Origin: CAYVMD01 sp964452465
GTDB lineage: Bacteria; Armatimonadota; JACIXR01
Length of the DNA stretch: 17,914 bases
Direction: 5' to 3'
Assembly (NCBI GenBank): GCA_964452465.1
Contig: CAYVMD010000042.1
Coordinates: forward strand, 1 to 17,914
Part shown: positions 8,400 through 16,457 of the stretch, one piece after another
How the letters are laid out: each line of letters opens with the position of its first letter
How positions within the stretch are numbered: the first letter of the stretch is position 1
Notes under the pieces: model-generated
Databases searched by the model: none
Seen by the model: only the letters and a program-made list of their open reading frames with translations
Told to the model about the DNA's origin: nothing
Position numbers and translations under genes: made by a program

Positions 8400-8400
8400 T

Positions 8401-11400
8401 ATGAGAAGATATCTATTTCTCTTGTTAATGGCTTTTTCCCTTCCTCTCCTCGCCCAAAGGGTGGATTTGATTATAGATGGTAATGGCGATAATGTCTACG
8501 GTGGCATGGGCTCGGGAGCGGGAGGGTCATCCACTCAAATAGGTTCCCCTGGTTCATCCGTCCAGTTCACCATAGAACTCCAAAACGAGGATAACAACCC
8601 CGATACATTCCTCTTTACTTGGAATACGCCAGCGGGTTGGACGGTCACCTTGGATGGACATACATCTCCCTGGCTAACCCCTCAGATAGGGGGAAATGGG
8701 ACCGCCACTTACACCCTCCAGGCCAACATCCCCGCTAATATCCCGGGGGGAAGCACGGATATAATAGTAAACTGCAGGTCGTGGAGCAACCCGAATAAAG
8801 TGGATAGCGTGAAAGCAACGGTAGTGGTGCCGAGGGTTGACCTCGTAATAGAGGGGAACGGGAATAATGTTTACGGTGATTTGGGCACAGGAGCAGGGGG
8901 AAGCGCAACCAGGCTCTCCGCTCAAGGCGAGATGTTCCAACTGCGCATAGATCTGCAGAACGAGGATGTGGCACCGGATTCCTTCCGCTTCTCCTGGACC
9001 ACACCCTCTGGTTGGGCGGTTTACCTCGACGGGAACAATTCCCCCTGGGTTACCCCCCAGATACCTGCCAATGGCACCGCTTCCTATTACCTGAGGGTCG
9101 AGGTGCCCAACGATGCAACTCCCGGTAGTTACGAGATCGTCATCGATTGCCAATCCACCACCAATCCAAACAAGGTGGATAGCGTCAAGGCGCAGGTGGA
9201 CATCACCACCATCCAAACCGATCTTCTGGTAGACGGTGATGGAAACGATGTTTACGATCCCTCCGGAGGAGGGGGAGGAGGTTCCTCCCAGAAGGATGCC
9301 TTTCCTGGCAGTAGCGTTTCCTTCGCCATAACCCTACAGAACGAATCCTCCCTTCCCACTAACTTCCAATTCTCCCTCTCCGGCTTTCCTCCCAGCGAAG
9401 ATTGGAGGGTATTCATAAACGATGGTAGTGATCACCAATTGTATCCGCCAGCAACCACCTGGACCACCTCTCAGATCCCCTCCAACGGCTCTGCCAATTA
9501 CACCCTGAGGGTAGAGGTCCCTGCAAGCGCCACCGCTGGCGATTATCCCCTGAAACTCAGTGCCCATGCAGTTAACCCCGTTGCCGATCCCCAGCACGGA
9601 GACAGCGTCACCGCCACCGTCAGGGTTATAACCGCTCGTTGTGATCTGGTTATAGAGGGCAACGGCGACGATGCCTATGGGGGCTTGGGTTCGGGTCAAG
9701 GTGGTTCGACAACCCAAACCGGCACTCCTGGCTCAACCCTCAATTTCTCCATAGAACTCCAGAACGAGGACGCCAATGCCGATACCTTTGAGATCTCCTG
9801 GAACACCCCTCCTGGTTGGACGGTTACCCTGGATGGTCATTCCTCCCCTTGGACTACCCCCTCTATAGGTGGTAACGCCTCCGTCACTTACACCTTGCAG
9901 GTCACCATACCGCCGAATGCGGTGGGCGGGACCACCTCCATAACCATAGATGCCCGGTCAACCACATCGCCCAATATCAAGGTGGATAGCGTAAGGGCGA
10001 ATGTCCTCGTGCCCAGGACGGACCTTGTAATAGAGGGAAACGGTGACGATGTCTATGGCGGGTTGGATAGCGGGCAGGGCGGATCCGCCTCCAAGGCGAT
10101 GGATGGAGCAGTGGGAGGCACTTTGGAATTCGCTCTAACCCTCCAGAACGAGGACGCTACAGCGGATACCTTTACCTTGGACATCTCCTCCACAACGCCC
10201 CTCCCGGCGGGTTGGAGCGCTCAAATCGTCGATGAGAGCGGCACGGGGCATAATTTGCCCTGGACCACTCCCCCCATATCCGCGGATGGTTCGGCTAATT
10301 ACAGATTGCAGATCACCGTCCCTGGGGGCACGCCCAGCACTATCGGTAATATAATCCTCAACGCAGTTTCTACTACCAATAACCTCAAGGCAGATAGCGT
10401 GACGGCAAGAGTGGTTGTCCTGGGTCCCGCCCGGGTGGACTTGGTCATCGAGAACAATGGATTGGGCATCTATGGAGCGCCTGGAACGGGAGCGGGCGGA
10501 CAGGCAACGAAGGGAGGCGTGCCCGGGGGCACTCTTCAATTCAACATAACATTAACTAACCAAGATACTACTTCTGATACATTTAACCTATCCTGGTCCG
10601 CCCCCGGCGGCATGGTGGTCACCCTCGATGGTCGTTCCTCCCCTTGGACCACTCCTCCTATAGAGCCAGGAGGTGGTCGCAACTATACCCTTCAAGTAGT
10701 TGTGCCCCTCAACATCCCCACGGGGGTATACGAGATCGTCCTCGATTGTCAGTCTACCACTAACCCCACCAAGGTGGATAGCGTAAAGGCGAGGGTGAGC
10801 ATAATCCGCCCCGCCGATGTATGGCCTATGTTCCACTACGAGGAGAGGAGGACGGGAAGGAGCAGGTATCAAGGCTCTCCTTCCGCTAACCTCAAATGGG
10901 CTTTCCAAACAAGTGGCGCGGTAAGATCCTCTCCCGCAATAAGGAGGATACAGATAATGCAACCGGTGGAGGGAGAGGAGGGGACCTTCGAGCCTGCCTG
11001 GGTAGATGTCATCTACTTCGGCTCCAATGACAAATATCTCTACTCCCTGGATTGGAATGGGCTTCTGCGGTGGAGATGGCAACCCACGGATCCCGCTCAG
11101 CAGGGCGAGGTCGTCTCCAGCCCTGCCGTTGACGATTCCGGCAATGTCTACTTCGGCAACTCCCAGGGCTGGTTCTTCTGTATCCAGGACCAAGCGGGAT
11201 GGGATCCCAACACTGGGCAGTGGCAATACAATGTCAGCGAGAAATGGTCCTATAACATAGGAAGCCCTATTCGGTCTGCTCCCCTCATCGGGCAGGGGAT
11301 GGTGCTCGTTAGCGCCGACGATGGCAAGGTATACGCCTTCTATGCGGATGGCACCCTTGCTTGGAGCACACCATACGATACCGGCGTGCCTGTGCCTCCC

Positions 11401-14400
11401 AATGTAGACATTCCCTCCTCCCTTGTCTTAGCGCCCGATGGCACCATTTTGATAGGGGGAGCGGATGGAAAGCTCCATGCTATAGATCCAGATAATGGCA
11501 TTGCGAAGGCGGGTTGGCCGGTCCAGATCGCCAGTGATGCCATATCTACCCCCGCCATCTTCTATCCCAGCATCCTAAATCCCACCCAGCCTCCCGATCC
11601 CAATACCTATTTCATCTACGTTGCCTCTCGCGATGGTAAACTCTACGAAGTAGATCCCGGTGGAATGCCGAACTGGGCTTACACCATAGGTCAGCCGATC
11701 AACTCTTCCCCTGCCATCTGGTATCCCCTTCCTTCCCCCGATAATCCCACCCCTAGCCCCGATAATCGCCTCATAATAGTAGGGGCGGATGATGGAAAAC
11801 TTTACGCGGTTAAGGCGGATGGCACCCTCGCCTGGGAGGCTTCCACGGGTGGGGCGATAATCTCCTCTCCTGCCATAGGTTCCAATGGCTATGTGTATGT
11901 CGGCTCCAAGGACAATAAGGTCTACGCCTTCCGGGTGACCGATGGCGCCGTGATGTGGGTGTTCGCCGCCCCTCAAAAGGAAGTGATATCTTCCCCCGCC
12001 ATCGGTTCCGATAGCACCGTTTACATTGGCTCCGAGGATGGTTACCTCTACGCCATCCTCACCACTCAGGGTTGGTATGCTCCTTTCATCGAGAAGTATA
12101 GCGATAAGGACGAGGTTGCGCCCAACGGTACCATAACCTATACCATAATCGTAGGCAATCAGGGAGCTATTCCCCTCTACGATGTCTGGGTCTTCGATCC
12201 CCTCGACCCCCGCACTGCCTATGAGAGTGCTATGCCCCTTCCCGTCTCTACAGCGGGCGGTTATATAGTATGGCGACTACCTGCTTTGGAGCCGGGGCAA
12301 TTCGTCGTTATAACCCTTACGGTGCGGGTGCTCAGCACCGTGCCCTCTGGCTCGGTGATCTACAATACCGCCTACCTTTGGGATATCCCCTCCGATATGA
12401 CCCATGTAGTGGTCACTCTCTTCCCTCAATATCCTCAACTGAGGATAACGGACGAGAACTGGAATCCTATTTTCGCGGTCATGCGACCGGGGATATATAC
12501 AGTGGATGGACAGCAGGGGGCGATAAACTTTCTCAATCAAACTTACGAGTGGGGCGATAGGATATACCTTGAGATAACCAATCTGGAACCCGAAACCACG
12601 GGAGTTACCTTCTTTGCCCAGAACAGCCTCCCCTCTGGCTACTTCACCATCTCCTCGAGCAATGTCACCTTAGAGGACGACCCTTCCCATCCGGGACGAA
12701 AGAGGGCAAGGGGCTACATCGAACTTAGACCCAGGGAGAATGTCCCTGCTGCTCCCCCCGGCTTTCCCCATGGTACCCCCATGGCAGGGTGGCCTGCGGG
12801 TTGGCGAATGCGGAGGGAGTTCTTCTGGTTCGCGGGAGCGCGTCTCACCATAGCCACCGGTCAACAAGGTCCCGGGCATTATCATAATATCATCTACGCT
12901 GAGAACCCGCCGATGCAAGGGAGAACCCACTTCATAATCAACAATCCCTTAACTGTGGAGGTTCTTGGTATCCCTGAGGCTCCTGCGGATGCTCAACGGC
13001 GAGATGGGAATGGCAACTGGGTTTACACCACCGCCAACCCCGATATGGCGAATCCCAGCCATTGGGTTGCTAGTTTCTTCTGCGACTTCGGGGATGTTCA
13101 GCACAATCAAGCCTCTTCCCGCATCCGCATTCGCATCCATAACATGGCGAAAGTGGATATAAGGGAAGTGAGGATCGAATCGCCAGATATTTTGCGGATG
13201 AATGGCAATCTCACGATCATACCCCATTACCTCCCCGATGAGACCGATGCCGATTATCCTCCCATCCCCGCTCGCGAGGTGAGGGCGGTTGCTCCGGGAG
13301 GCGTAAGCCCCCTCCAGCAGAATATAACCGTCCCCGCAGGAGGTTATGTGGATGTTGACCTCTATGTCCAGGTTCCCCTCTATCAACCACCTGCGGATGG
13401 CTATGTTTGGGATGCGGTAAACGGCGTTTGGGTTCCCAATCCCAATCCCCCTCTCGGCTATCGCACCTGGAATCCGGACACCACCTCCCCGCGTTTCCAT
13501 CTCATAGATAGGAAATTCATGCTCCGGGTGTTCTGGGATGTATATAGGGGTCCGAGGGACAGGGGCATTTGCAATTTCTCCGGAAGTTATTGGGGCGCCC
13601 CTAACAATTGGGATCCCAATTCCCAAACTCCTGCGGATCTTCGGGAGGAGCCCTACAGGAACCTGATTTTGCGCTTGGTCGTGCCTCCCACGCCCAGCCT
13701 CAGGGTGGATGAGTCCGTGATAGATTTTGGCAAGATCGCCAGTGGTGCCTTCCACCATCCTCCCTTCTTCCTACCTGCTAAGTTGTTCACCGTAAAGAAC
13801 ACCGGGAACATAAATCTCCTTTACCTCCGGGCGGATAGGGAGCACCTTTACAGCCAGGATACCGACCCGAGCGTTTTCCTCTCCCGCACCCTCATCCTCA
13901 CCAACATCGATTACGACCAGTTCCCTGCTATCTATTCCACTGCGGGAGCGCCTGGACAGATAAGGAAAGCCACTCCCGATTCCTCCCAGCCAACTTCCGC
14001 TCAATTCAGGGTCAACTTCGCCTTCATCCCCACTGGCCAGCCGGCGGGTGTTTACTCTGCTCCTCTCCATATCTACGAGGATTTGGACCAGAGCCTCTCT
14101 CTTCAAAGGGACTCCAATACTGGTTTGGCGATAGAGCCAGAAGCGCTTAGCAATCCCATTTTGAAGGTGACCGTGACGGAGACACCCCTCTCCATCGCCA
14201 AGGGCGATCTGTTAGGCCACATCGTCCAGTGGCCGGCTATCGCTAGGGAATTGACCCAAAGCGGTTGGAAGGATCTCAGATTGGCATTTTCCCATCTGGA
14301 TAACGCCCAGAGCGGTGCTTGGAGCCTCCTCACAACTCGCCTCGTCGCTACGCCTCTTTCCACCGCCCTTCCTGTGCTTCCTCCCGACGAATGGCCTGAA

Positions 14401-15990
14401 CTCCACATCTACGATGACCTATCCGTAGGGCGTCCCAACTGGGCACTCGTTAATAGCACCGTCGCTTCCTCCACCGATGCCACTCTCTTTCCTCCCCTGG
14501 GCAATCCCAATGGCGACCCCAATGAAGATCCCCCTATCTATATAAAGCATACCGAGCCATTCTGGTTCAGCGATACTACAGGGCTCCACCTCTTCTGGCG
14601 AGGTTGGGCTTATAGGCAGAATAGCAAGGTTTGGGATGGCAGGATATTCTACTCCCCCGATGAGACAGTGAAGATCCAGATAGGCGCTGATGCTGGTTAT
14701 AAGAACAATCCTAAATTGACCATCATCCCTGCCAACCTTACCCCCACCGCAACTCCTTGGAGTTTCCTCTTCTGGTTCTCGGGTGATAAGGGTGGTTGGC
14801 AGATGTTCTATAACAGCAACCCTCTCAATCCCATGGATGTCAACTCCTGGCAAGCCGATCGTAAGGTCTCCACGCCTCCCGATGTTACCTATGCCAGGGA
14901 TCCTTATCCTCTTTGGAGGGTCGTCAGCCTCAATGGGCAACCCACCCCCATAATCGAGTTGGTATACGCTGGCTTCCTCCATAGTAGGGGAAGCATGAAG
15001 ATCCTCCTTTCCCGCTATCCCATAGATTATACCGATGGTCGGCTCACCCTATCCGGCAATCTCCTTCCTTTCCCTCGCATATCGGGAGAGGTCCTTCAGC
15101 CCAATCAAACGGGAACCATCTACTATGCCCAACATCTCTATTGGCTTTCCCGCCGGGATAATCCTCAACTCGCCCCCCGCATCTGGGTGAATAACCAGGA
15201 GATTACCGGTTGGAGATGGGATGGGGATAATCAGAGATGGTTCGTGGACAATCCTACCCTGGGCAAGATATGGCTGGATACCAATGCGGGGATGCTGATC
15301 TTCCAACAGCCGTTCTTCGGCGAGGTGAGGGTTGAGTATAGCCCGCGCCTCCTCTGCCTCACCACCTCTTCCCTCACAGATGCTCAACCGGAGGTTGTGG
15401 TGGAGAATTCCTTCAACAAGCTCCATCCCCCCATTGGACAACCTGGTTGGCAGGGACAGAGGGATCCTCGCAATCCCAATACCACCTATCTCTACAGGGA
15501 TAGGATCCACATCTTCTGGCGCAGGAGCCACTCCCCCCTGGTACAGGGGCAGGTCTCCCTCTTCCACAAGGCGATAAGGGTGAGAGCCTTTTCCCTCCTT
15601 CCTCCCCAGAATGCCTATGGCTCCACCGCCTTCATGGACGCTCAAGGGACCATCTGGGTAAAGGTGCAGGGCGGTAAGTATGAGTGGTATCCCATGGATC
15701 CCCTCACCGGTTTCATCTACTTCGCTCCCGAGGATGAGGGAGTGGAGATAACCCTCCTCTTCAACAATCAGAAGGTCGTTCCTACCTTAGGAGAGGAATC
15801 GGTGGTGAACCAGGAGAGGGCGGTGCCCATCGATATCATCACCAACGAGAGCCAGTTATCCGTCTTCGGGAACTACCTCCTGGGCATGAACGGTCCTTAC
15901 ATGGATAAGATATGGTTGTTCTGGACATCCCCAAAGGGAGGAGCCACGGGCATCTATTACGAGACATACTCATCTCCCTTCTGGCGATAA
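8401..15990 (+). CDS. 2529-residue secreted multidomain surface protein (NEW3-like repeats, PQQ-like propeller, DUF11-like, ASH-like, FW repeats)
   Basis: The start at 8401 lies one base after the previous stop and opens MRRYLFLLLMAFSLPLLAQ, a Sec signal peptide. An in-frame TTG 30 bases upstream lacks a suitable ribosome binding site. Order of parts: six NEW3-like repeats (residues 21-804); a PQQ-like propeller (805-1225) opening WPMFHYEERRTGRS, with eight DGKLYAVD-type turns; a DUF11-like domain (1229-1342); an unassigned beta-rich region (about 1343-1765); an ASH-like domain (1766-1898) opening with V-I-D-F-G-K-I; and a C-terminal region (about 2061-2529) with five FW-type repeats. One stretch (2224-2248) matches the prepilin encoded upstream. 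There is no transmembrane anchor, LPXTG or PEP-CTERM at the C-terminus, which ends SSPFWR. The protein must be exported and probably works outside the cell as a filament-associated or cell-surface structural/adhesive protein. It is the last gene of the operon. PQQ-type repeats alone do not imply a dehydrogenase. The domain reading is good; the role is inferred. Confidence 0.75.
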   Translation: MRRYLFLLLMAFSLPLLAQRVDLIIDGNGDNVYGGMGSGAGGSSTQIGSPGSSVQFTIELQNEDNNPDTFLFTWNTPAGWTVTLDGHTSPWLTPQIGGNGTATYTLQANIPANIPGGSTDIIVNCRSWSNPNKVDSVKATVVVPRVDLVIEGNGNNVYGDLGTGAGGSATRLSAQGEMFQLRIDLQNEDVAPDSFRFSWTTPSGWAVYLDGNNSPWVTPQIPANGTASYYLRVEVPNDATPGSYEIVIDCQSTTNPNKVDSVKAQVDITTIQTDLLVDGDGNDVYDPSGGGGGGSSQKDAFPGSSVSFAITLQNESSLPTNFQFSLSGFPPSEDWRVFINDGSDHQLYPPATTWTTSQIPSNGSANYTLRVEVPASATAGDYPLKLSAHAVNPVADPQHGDSVTATVRVITARCDLVIEGNGDDAYGGLGSGQGGSTTQTGTPGSTLNFSIELQNEDANADTFEISWNTPPGWTVTLDGHSSPWTTPSIGGNASVTYTLQVTIPPNAVGGTTSITIDARSTTSPNIKVDSVRANVLVPRTDLVIEGNGDDVYGGLDSGQGGSASKAMDGAVGGTLEFALTLQNEDATADTFTLDISSTTPLPAGWSAQIVDESGTGHNLPWTTPPISADGSANYRLQITVPGGTPSTIGNIILNAVSTTNNLKADSVTARVVVLGPARVDLVIENNGLGIYGAPGTGAGGQATKGGVPGGTLQFNITLTNQDTTSDTFNLSWSAPGGMVVTLDGRSSPWTTPPIEPGGGRNYTLQVVVPLNIPTGVYEIVLDCQSTTNPTKVDSVKARVSIIRPADVWPMFHYEERRTGRSRYQGSPSANLKWAFQTSGAVRSSPAIRRIQIMQPVEGEEGTFEPAWVDVIYFGSNDKYLYSLDWNGLLRWRWQPTDPAQQGEVVSSPAVDDSGNVYFGNSQGWFFCIQDQAGWDPNTGQWQYNVSEKWSYNIGSPIRSAPLIGQGMVLVSADDGKVYAFYADGTLAWSTPYDTGVPVPPNVDIPSSLVLAPDGTILIGGADGKLHAIDPDNGIAKAGWPVQIASDAISTPAIFYPSILNPTQPPDPNTYFIYVASRDGKLYEVDPGGMPNWAYTIGQPINSSPAIWYPLPSPDNPTPSPDNRLIIVGADDGKLYAVKADGTLAWEASTGGAIISSPAIGSNGYVYVGSKDNKVYAFRVTDGAVMWVFAAPQKEVISSPAIGSDSTVYIGSEDGYLYAILTTQGWYAPFIEKYSDKDEVAPNGTITYTIIVGNQGAIPLYDVWVFDPLDPRTAYESAMPLPVSTAGGYIVWRLPALEPGQFVVITLTVRVLSTVPSGSVIYNTAYLWDIPSDMTHVVVTLFPQYPQLRITDENWNPIFAVMRPGIYTVDGQQGAINFLNQTYEWGDRIYLEITNLEPETTGVTFFAQNSLPSGYFTISSSNVTLEDDPSHPGRKRARGYIELRPRENVPAAPPGFPHGTPMAGWPAGWRMRREFFWFAGARLTIATGQQGPGHYHNIIYAENPPMQGRTHFIINNPLTVEVLGIPEAPADAQRRDGNGNWVYTTANPDMANPSHWVASFFCDFGDVQHNQASSRIRIRIHNMAKVDIREVRIESPDILRMNGNLTIIPHYLPDETDADYPPIPAREVRAVAPGGVSPLQQNITVPAGGYVDVDLYVQVPLYQPPADGYVWDAVNGVWVPNPNPPLGYRTWNPDTTSPRFHLIDRKFMLRVFWDVYRGPRDRGICNFSGSYWGAPNNWDPNSQTPADLREEPYRNLILRLVVPPTPSLRVDESVIDFGKIASGAFHHPPFFLPAKLFTVKNTGNINLLYLRADREHLYSQDTDPSVFLSRTLILTNIDYDQFPAIYSTAGAPGQIRKATPDSSQPTSAQFRVNFAFIPTGQPAGVYSAPLHIYEDLDQSLSLQRDSNTGLAIEPEALSNPILKVTVTETPLSIAKGDLLGHIVQWPAIARELTQSGWKDLRLAFSHLDNAQSGAWSLLTTRLVATPLSTALPVLPPDEWPELHIYDDLSVGRPNWALVNSTVASSTDATLFPPLGNPNGDPNEDPPIYIKHTEPFWFSDTTGLHLFWRGWAYRQNSKVWDGRIFYSPDETVKIQIGADAGYKNNPKLTIIPANLTPTATPWSFLFWFSGDKGGWQMFYNSNPLNPMDVNSWQADRKVSTPPDVTYARDPYPLWRVVSLNGQPTPIIELVYAGFLHSRGSMKILLSRYPIDYTDGRLTLSGNLLPFPRISGEVLQPNQTGTIYYAQHLYWLSRRDNPQLAPRIWVNNQEITGWRWDGDNQRWFVDNPTLGKIWLDTNAGMLIFQQPFFGEVRVEYSPRLLCLTTSSLTDAQPEVVVENSFNKLHPPIGQPGWQGQRDPRNPNTTYLYRDRIHIFWRRSHSPLVQGQVSLFHKAIRVRAFSLLPPQNAYGSTAFMDAQGTIWVKVQGGKYEWYPMDPLTGFIYFAPEDEGVEITLLFNNQKVVPTLGEESVVNQERAVPIDIITNESQLSVFGNYLLGMNGPYMDKIWLFWTSPKGGATGIYYETYSSPFWR
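8461..10812 (+). repeat. Six tandem protein repeats (125, 127, 141, 126, 139 and 126 residues), NEW3/Ig-like
   Basis: Units begin at 8461, 8836, 9217, 9640, 10018 and 10435. Each opens with (V/T/C)-D-L-hydrophobic-hydrophobic-(E/D)-GNG-(D/N)-(D/N)-VYG followed by a Gly/Ser-rich turn ending GGS or GGQ. Each continues with a strand ending LQNED or similar, a P-x-G-W strand, SPW-x-TPxI in most units, YTLQV with a V/IP strand, and ends (V/A/G)DSV(K/T/R)A. The strand order resembles alpha-galactosidase NEW3-type Ig-like domains. Units 3 and 5 carry an insertion after the PxGW strand. Codons differ between units while residues are kept, so the duplication is old and the protein sequence is constrained. 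Confidence 0.85.
10813..12075 (+). other. PQQ-like propeller, apparently eight blades
   Basis: The segment opens with DVWPMFHYEERRTGRS, the usual start of secreted PQQ-repeat domains. It has eight turns of the type D-G-K-(L/V)-Y/H-A-(hydrophobic)-D: NDKYLYSLD, SQGWFFCIQ, DDGKVYAFY, ADGKLHAID, RDGKLYEVD, DDGKLYAVK, KDNKVYAFR and EDGYLYAIL. Between them recur SSPAI and V-Y-V/I-G-S strands. Eight turns suggest a closed 8-blade ring. Confidence 0.8.
12085..12426 (+). other. DUF11-like domain
   Basis: Residues about 1229-1342 read K-Y-S-D-K-D-E-V-A-P-N-G-T-I-T-Y-T-I-I-V-G-N-Q-G, then Y-D-V-W-V-F-D-P-L and W-x-L-x-x-L-x-P-G. This is the standard DUF11 pattern of an Ig-like domain common in large bacterial surface proteins. 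Confidence 0.75.
13696..14094 (+). other. ASH/Hydin-like Ig domain
   Basis: Residues about 1766-1898 contain L-R-V-D-E-S-V-I-D-F-G-K-I-A-S-G and F-T-V-K-N-T-G-N-I-N-L, followed later by P-A-G-V-Y-S-A-P-L-H-I. This is the pattern of ASH (ASPM-SPD-2-Hydin) or related domains, where a V-x-F-G-x-x-x-x-G strand is followed by V-x-N-x-G-N. Confidence 0.6.
14581..15987 (+). other. C-terminal FW repeats, probable second propeller
   Basis: Five segments share hydrophobic-x-hydrophobic-F-W (or VYA), a turn with Gly, and a second strand ending in an aromatic residue. They start near residues 2061 (GLHLFW), 2120 (WSFLFW), 2184 (IIELVY), 2367 (DRIHIFW) and 2502 (DKIWLFW ... GIYYETY). This looks like BNR/sialidase-type blades. 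Between the third and fourth lies the EVLQP module shared with the prepilin. Confidence 0.5.
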
Positions 15991-15995
15991 ATCAT

Positions 15996-16022
15996 GGGGG
16001 GCGAGGCAAAGCCTCGCCCCCC
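15996..16022. terminator. Perfect 12-bp GC-rich hairpin after the surface operon
   Basis: The arm GGGGGGCGAGGC (15996-16007) pairs perfectly with GCCTCGCCCCCC (16011-16022) across an AAA loop, five bases after the stop at 15990. No T-run follows directly; the next bases are CAAAATGTTTGGC. It probably ends or stabilises the operon transcript, but it could be a dispersed intergenic palindrome. Confidence 0.6.
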
Positions 16023-16040
16023 CAAAATGTTTGGCTAATT

Positions 16041-16069
16041 TTGCCTTTGTCTACCATTCCTTCTATAAT
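16041..16069 (+). promoter_or_regulatory. Sigma-70 type promoter for rpoZ
   Basis: TTGCCT (16041-16046) and TATAAT (16064-16069) are separated by exactly 17 bases. The -10 box is a perfect consensus and the -35 box matches 4 of 6 positions. Transcription would start near 16076, leaving a leader of about 35 bases before rpoZ. Confidence 0.75.
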
Positions 16070-16091
16070 CTTTAAGTAGGTCTCTAATCCC

Positions 16092-16101
16092 AAAAAGGAG
16101 G
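16092..16101 (+). promoter_or_regulatory. Ribosome binding site for rpoZ TTG start
   Basis: AAAAAGGAGG ends 9 bases before TTG at 16111. No other in-frame ATG, GTG or TTG lies between this site and 16111, so the TTG is the best start. Confidence 0.75.
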
Positions 16102-16110
16102 CGAGTTGGG

Positions 16111-16392
16111 TTGACCGTCCTCTTCCCAAGAGCGGATGCTTTGCTCAAGCGCTTCCCCAATGTGTATATCCTGATCCATGCGGCTGCCAAAAGGGCGAGG
16201 CAACTCCAGGGGGGAGTTAAGCCCCTCATAGACCTGAATTACTTAAGGAGACGCTTCTCCAACGTGGAGCAAATGAATAGGGAATGGGGCACGGATTTCT
16301 CCTCTTTTCAAGAGGTTCTCCAATCGAAACCCCTTACGCTTGCATTTTTGGAGATAGCGGAAGGGCTCGTCGATATAGGCGAGCTGAAGTAA
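16111..16392 (+). CDS. rpoZ: DNA-directed RNA polymerase omega subunit
   Basis: The 93-residue protein starts at a TTG, with its own promoter and ribosome binding site just upstream. Omega is the small subunit that helps fold and hold the beta' subunit in RNA polymerase. The diagnostic core is FPNVYILIHAAAKRARQLQ (residues 15-33, with AAKRARQL at 25-32), followed by KPLTLAFLEIAEGLV (73-87), equivalent to the K-P-x-x-x-A-L-x-E-I-x-x-G motif. Between the two halves lies a stretch of about 30 residues (43-72, Arg/Asn/Ser rich), clearly longer than in most omega proteins, where a few residues join them. No gmk gene, a frequent neighbour, is found here. The downstream YjbQ-family gene starts 65 bases later and is probably on the same transcript. 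Confidence 0.85.
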   Translation: MTVLFPRADALLKRFPNVYILIHAAAKRARQLQGGVKPLIDLNYLRRRFSNVEQMNREWGTDFSSFQEVLQSKPLTLAFLEIAEGLVDIGELK

Positions 16393-16457
16393 CGAAAGGA
16401 TTGCAGGGAATTGCCCCCTTGCGATTTCCTAACTCCTTGGAAGAGAGGTGATATCGG

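Noticed and set aside
8371..8400. In-frame TTG at 8371 as start of the giant protein
   Set aside because: It would put ten polar residues before a perfect signal peptide, and the AAAGGAGGG site lies after it. ATG 8401 is better.
8461..10812. CRISPR array or DNA satellite in the repeat region
   Set aside because: Units are 375-423 bases, in frame, and conserved in protein rather than in DNA; they are domain repeats of one gene.
10813..12075. Quinoprotein dehydrogenase activity from PQQ-like repeats
   Set aside because: The repeats share only the blade pattern. No catalytic Asp/Glu-calcium site or vicinal Cys pair of PQQ dehydrogenases is visible.
12949..13758. Long antisense frame of 269 codons, and other minus-strand frames
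   Set aside because: They mirror well-supported + strand genes, show Gly/Ile/Arg-rich shadow composition, and match no family.
15940..15987. C-terminal sorting or anchoring signal on the giant protein
   Set aside because: No hydrophobic tail, LPXTG, PEP-CTERM or basic end is present; the protein ends with a beta-strand and SSPFWR.
16399..16425. Hairpin between rpoZ and the YjbQ gene (GCAGGG ... CCCTTGC) as a terminator
   Set aside because: The stem is short with a bulge and no T-run follows, so it does not argue against cotranscription.
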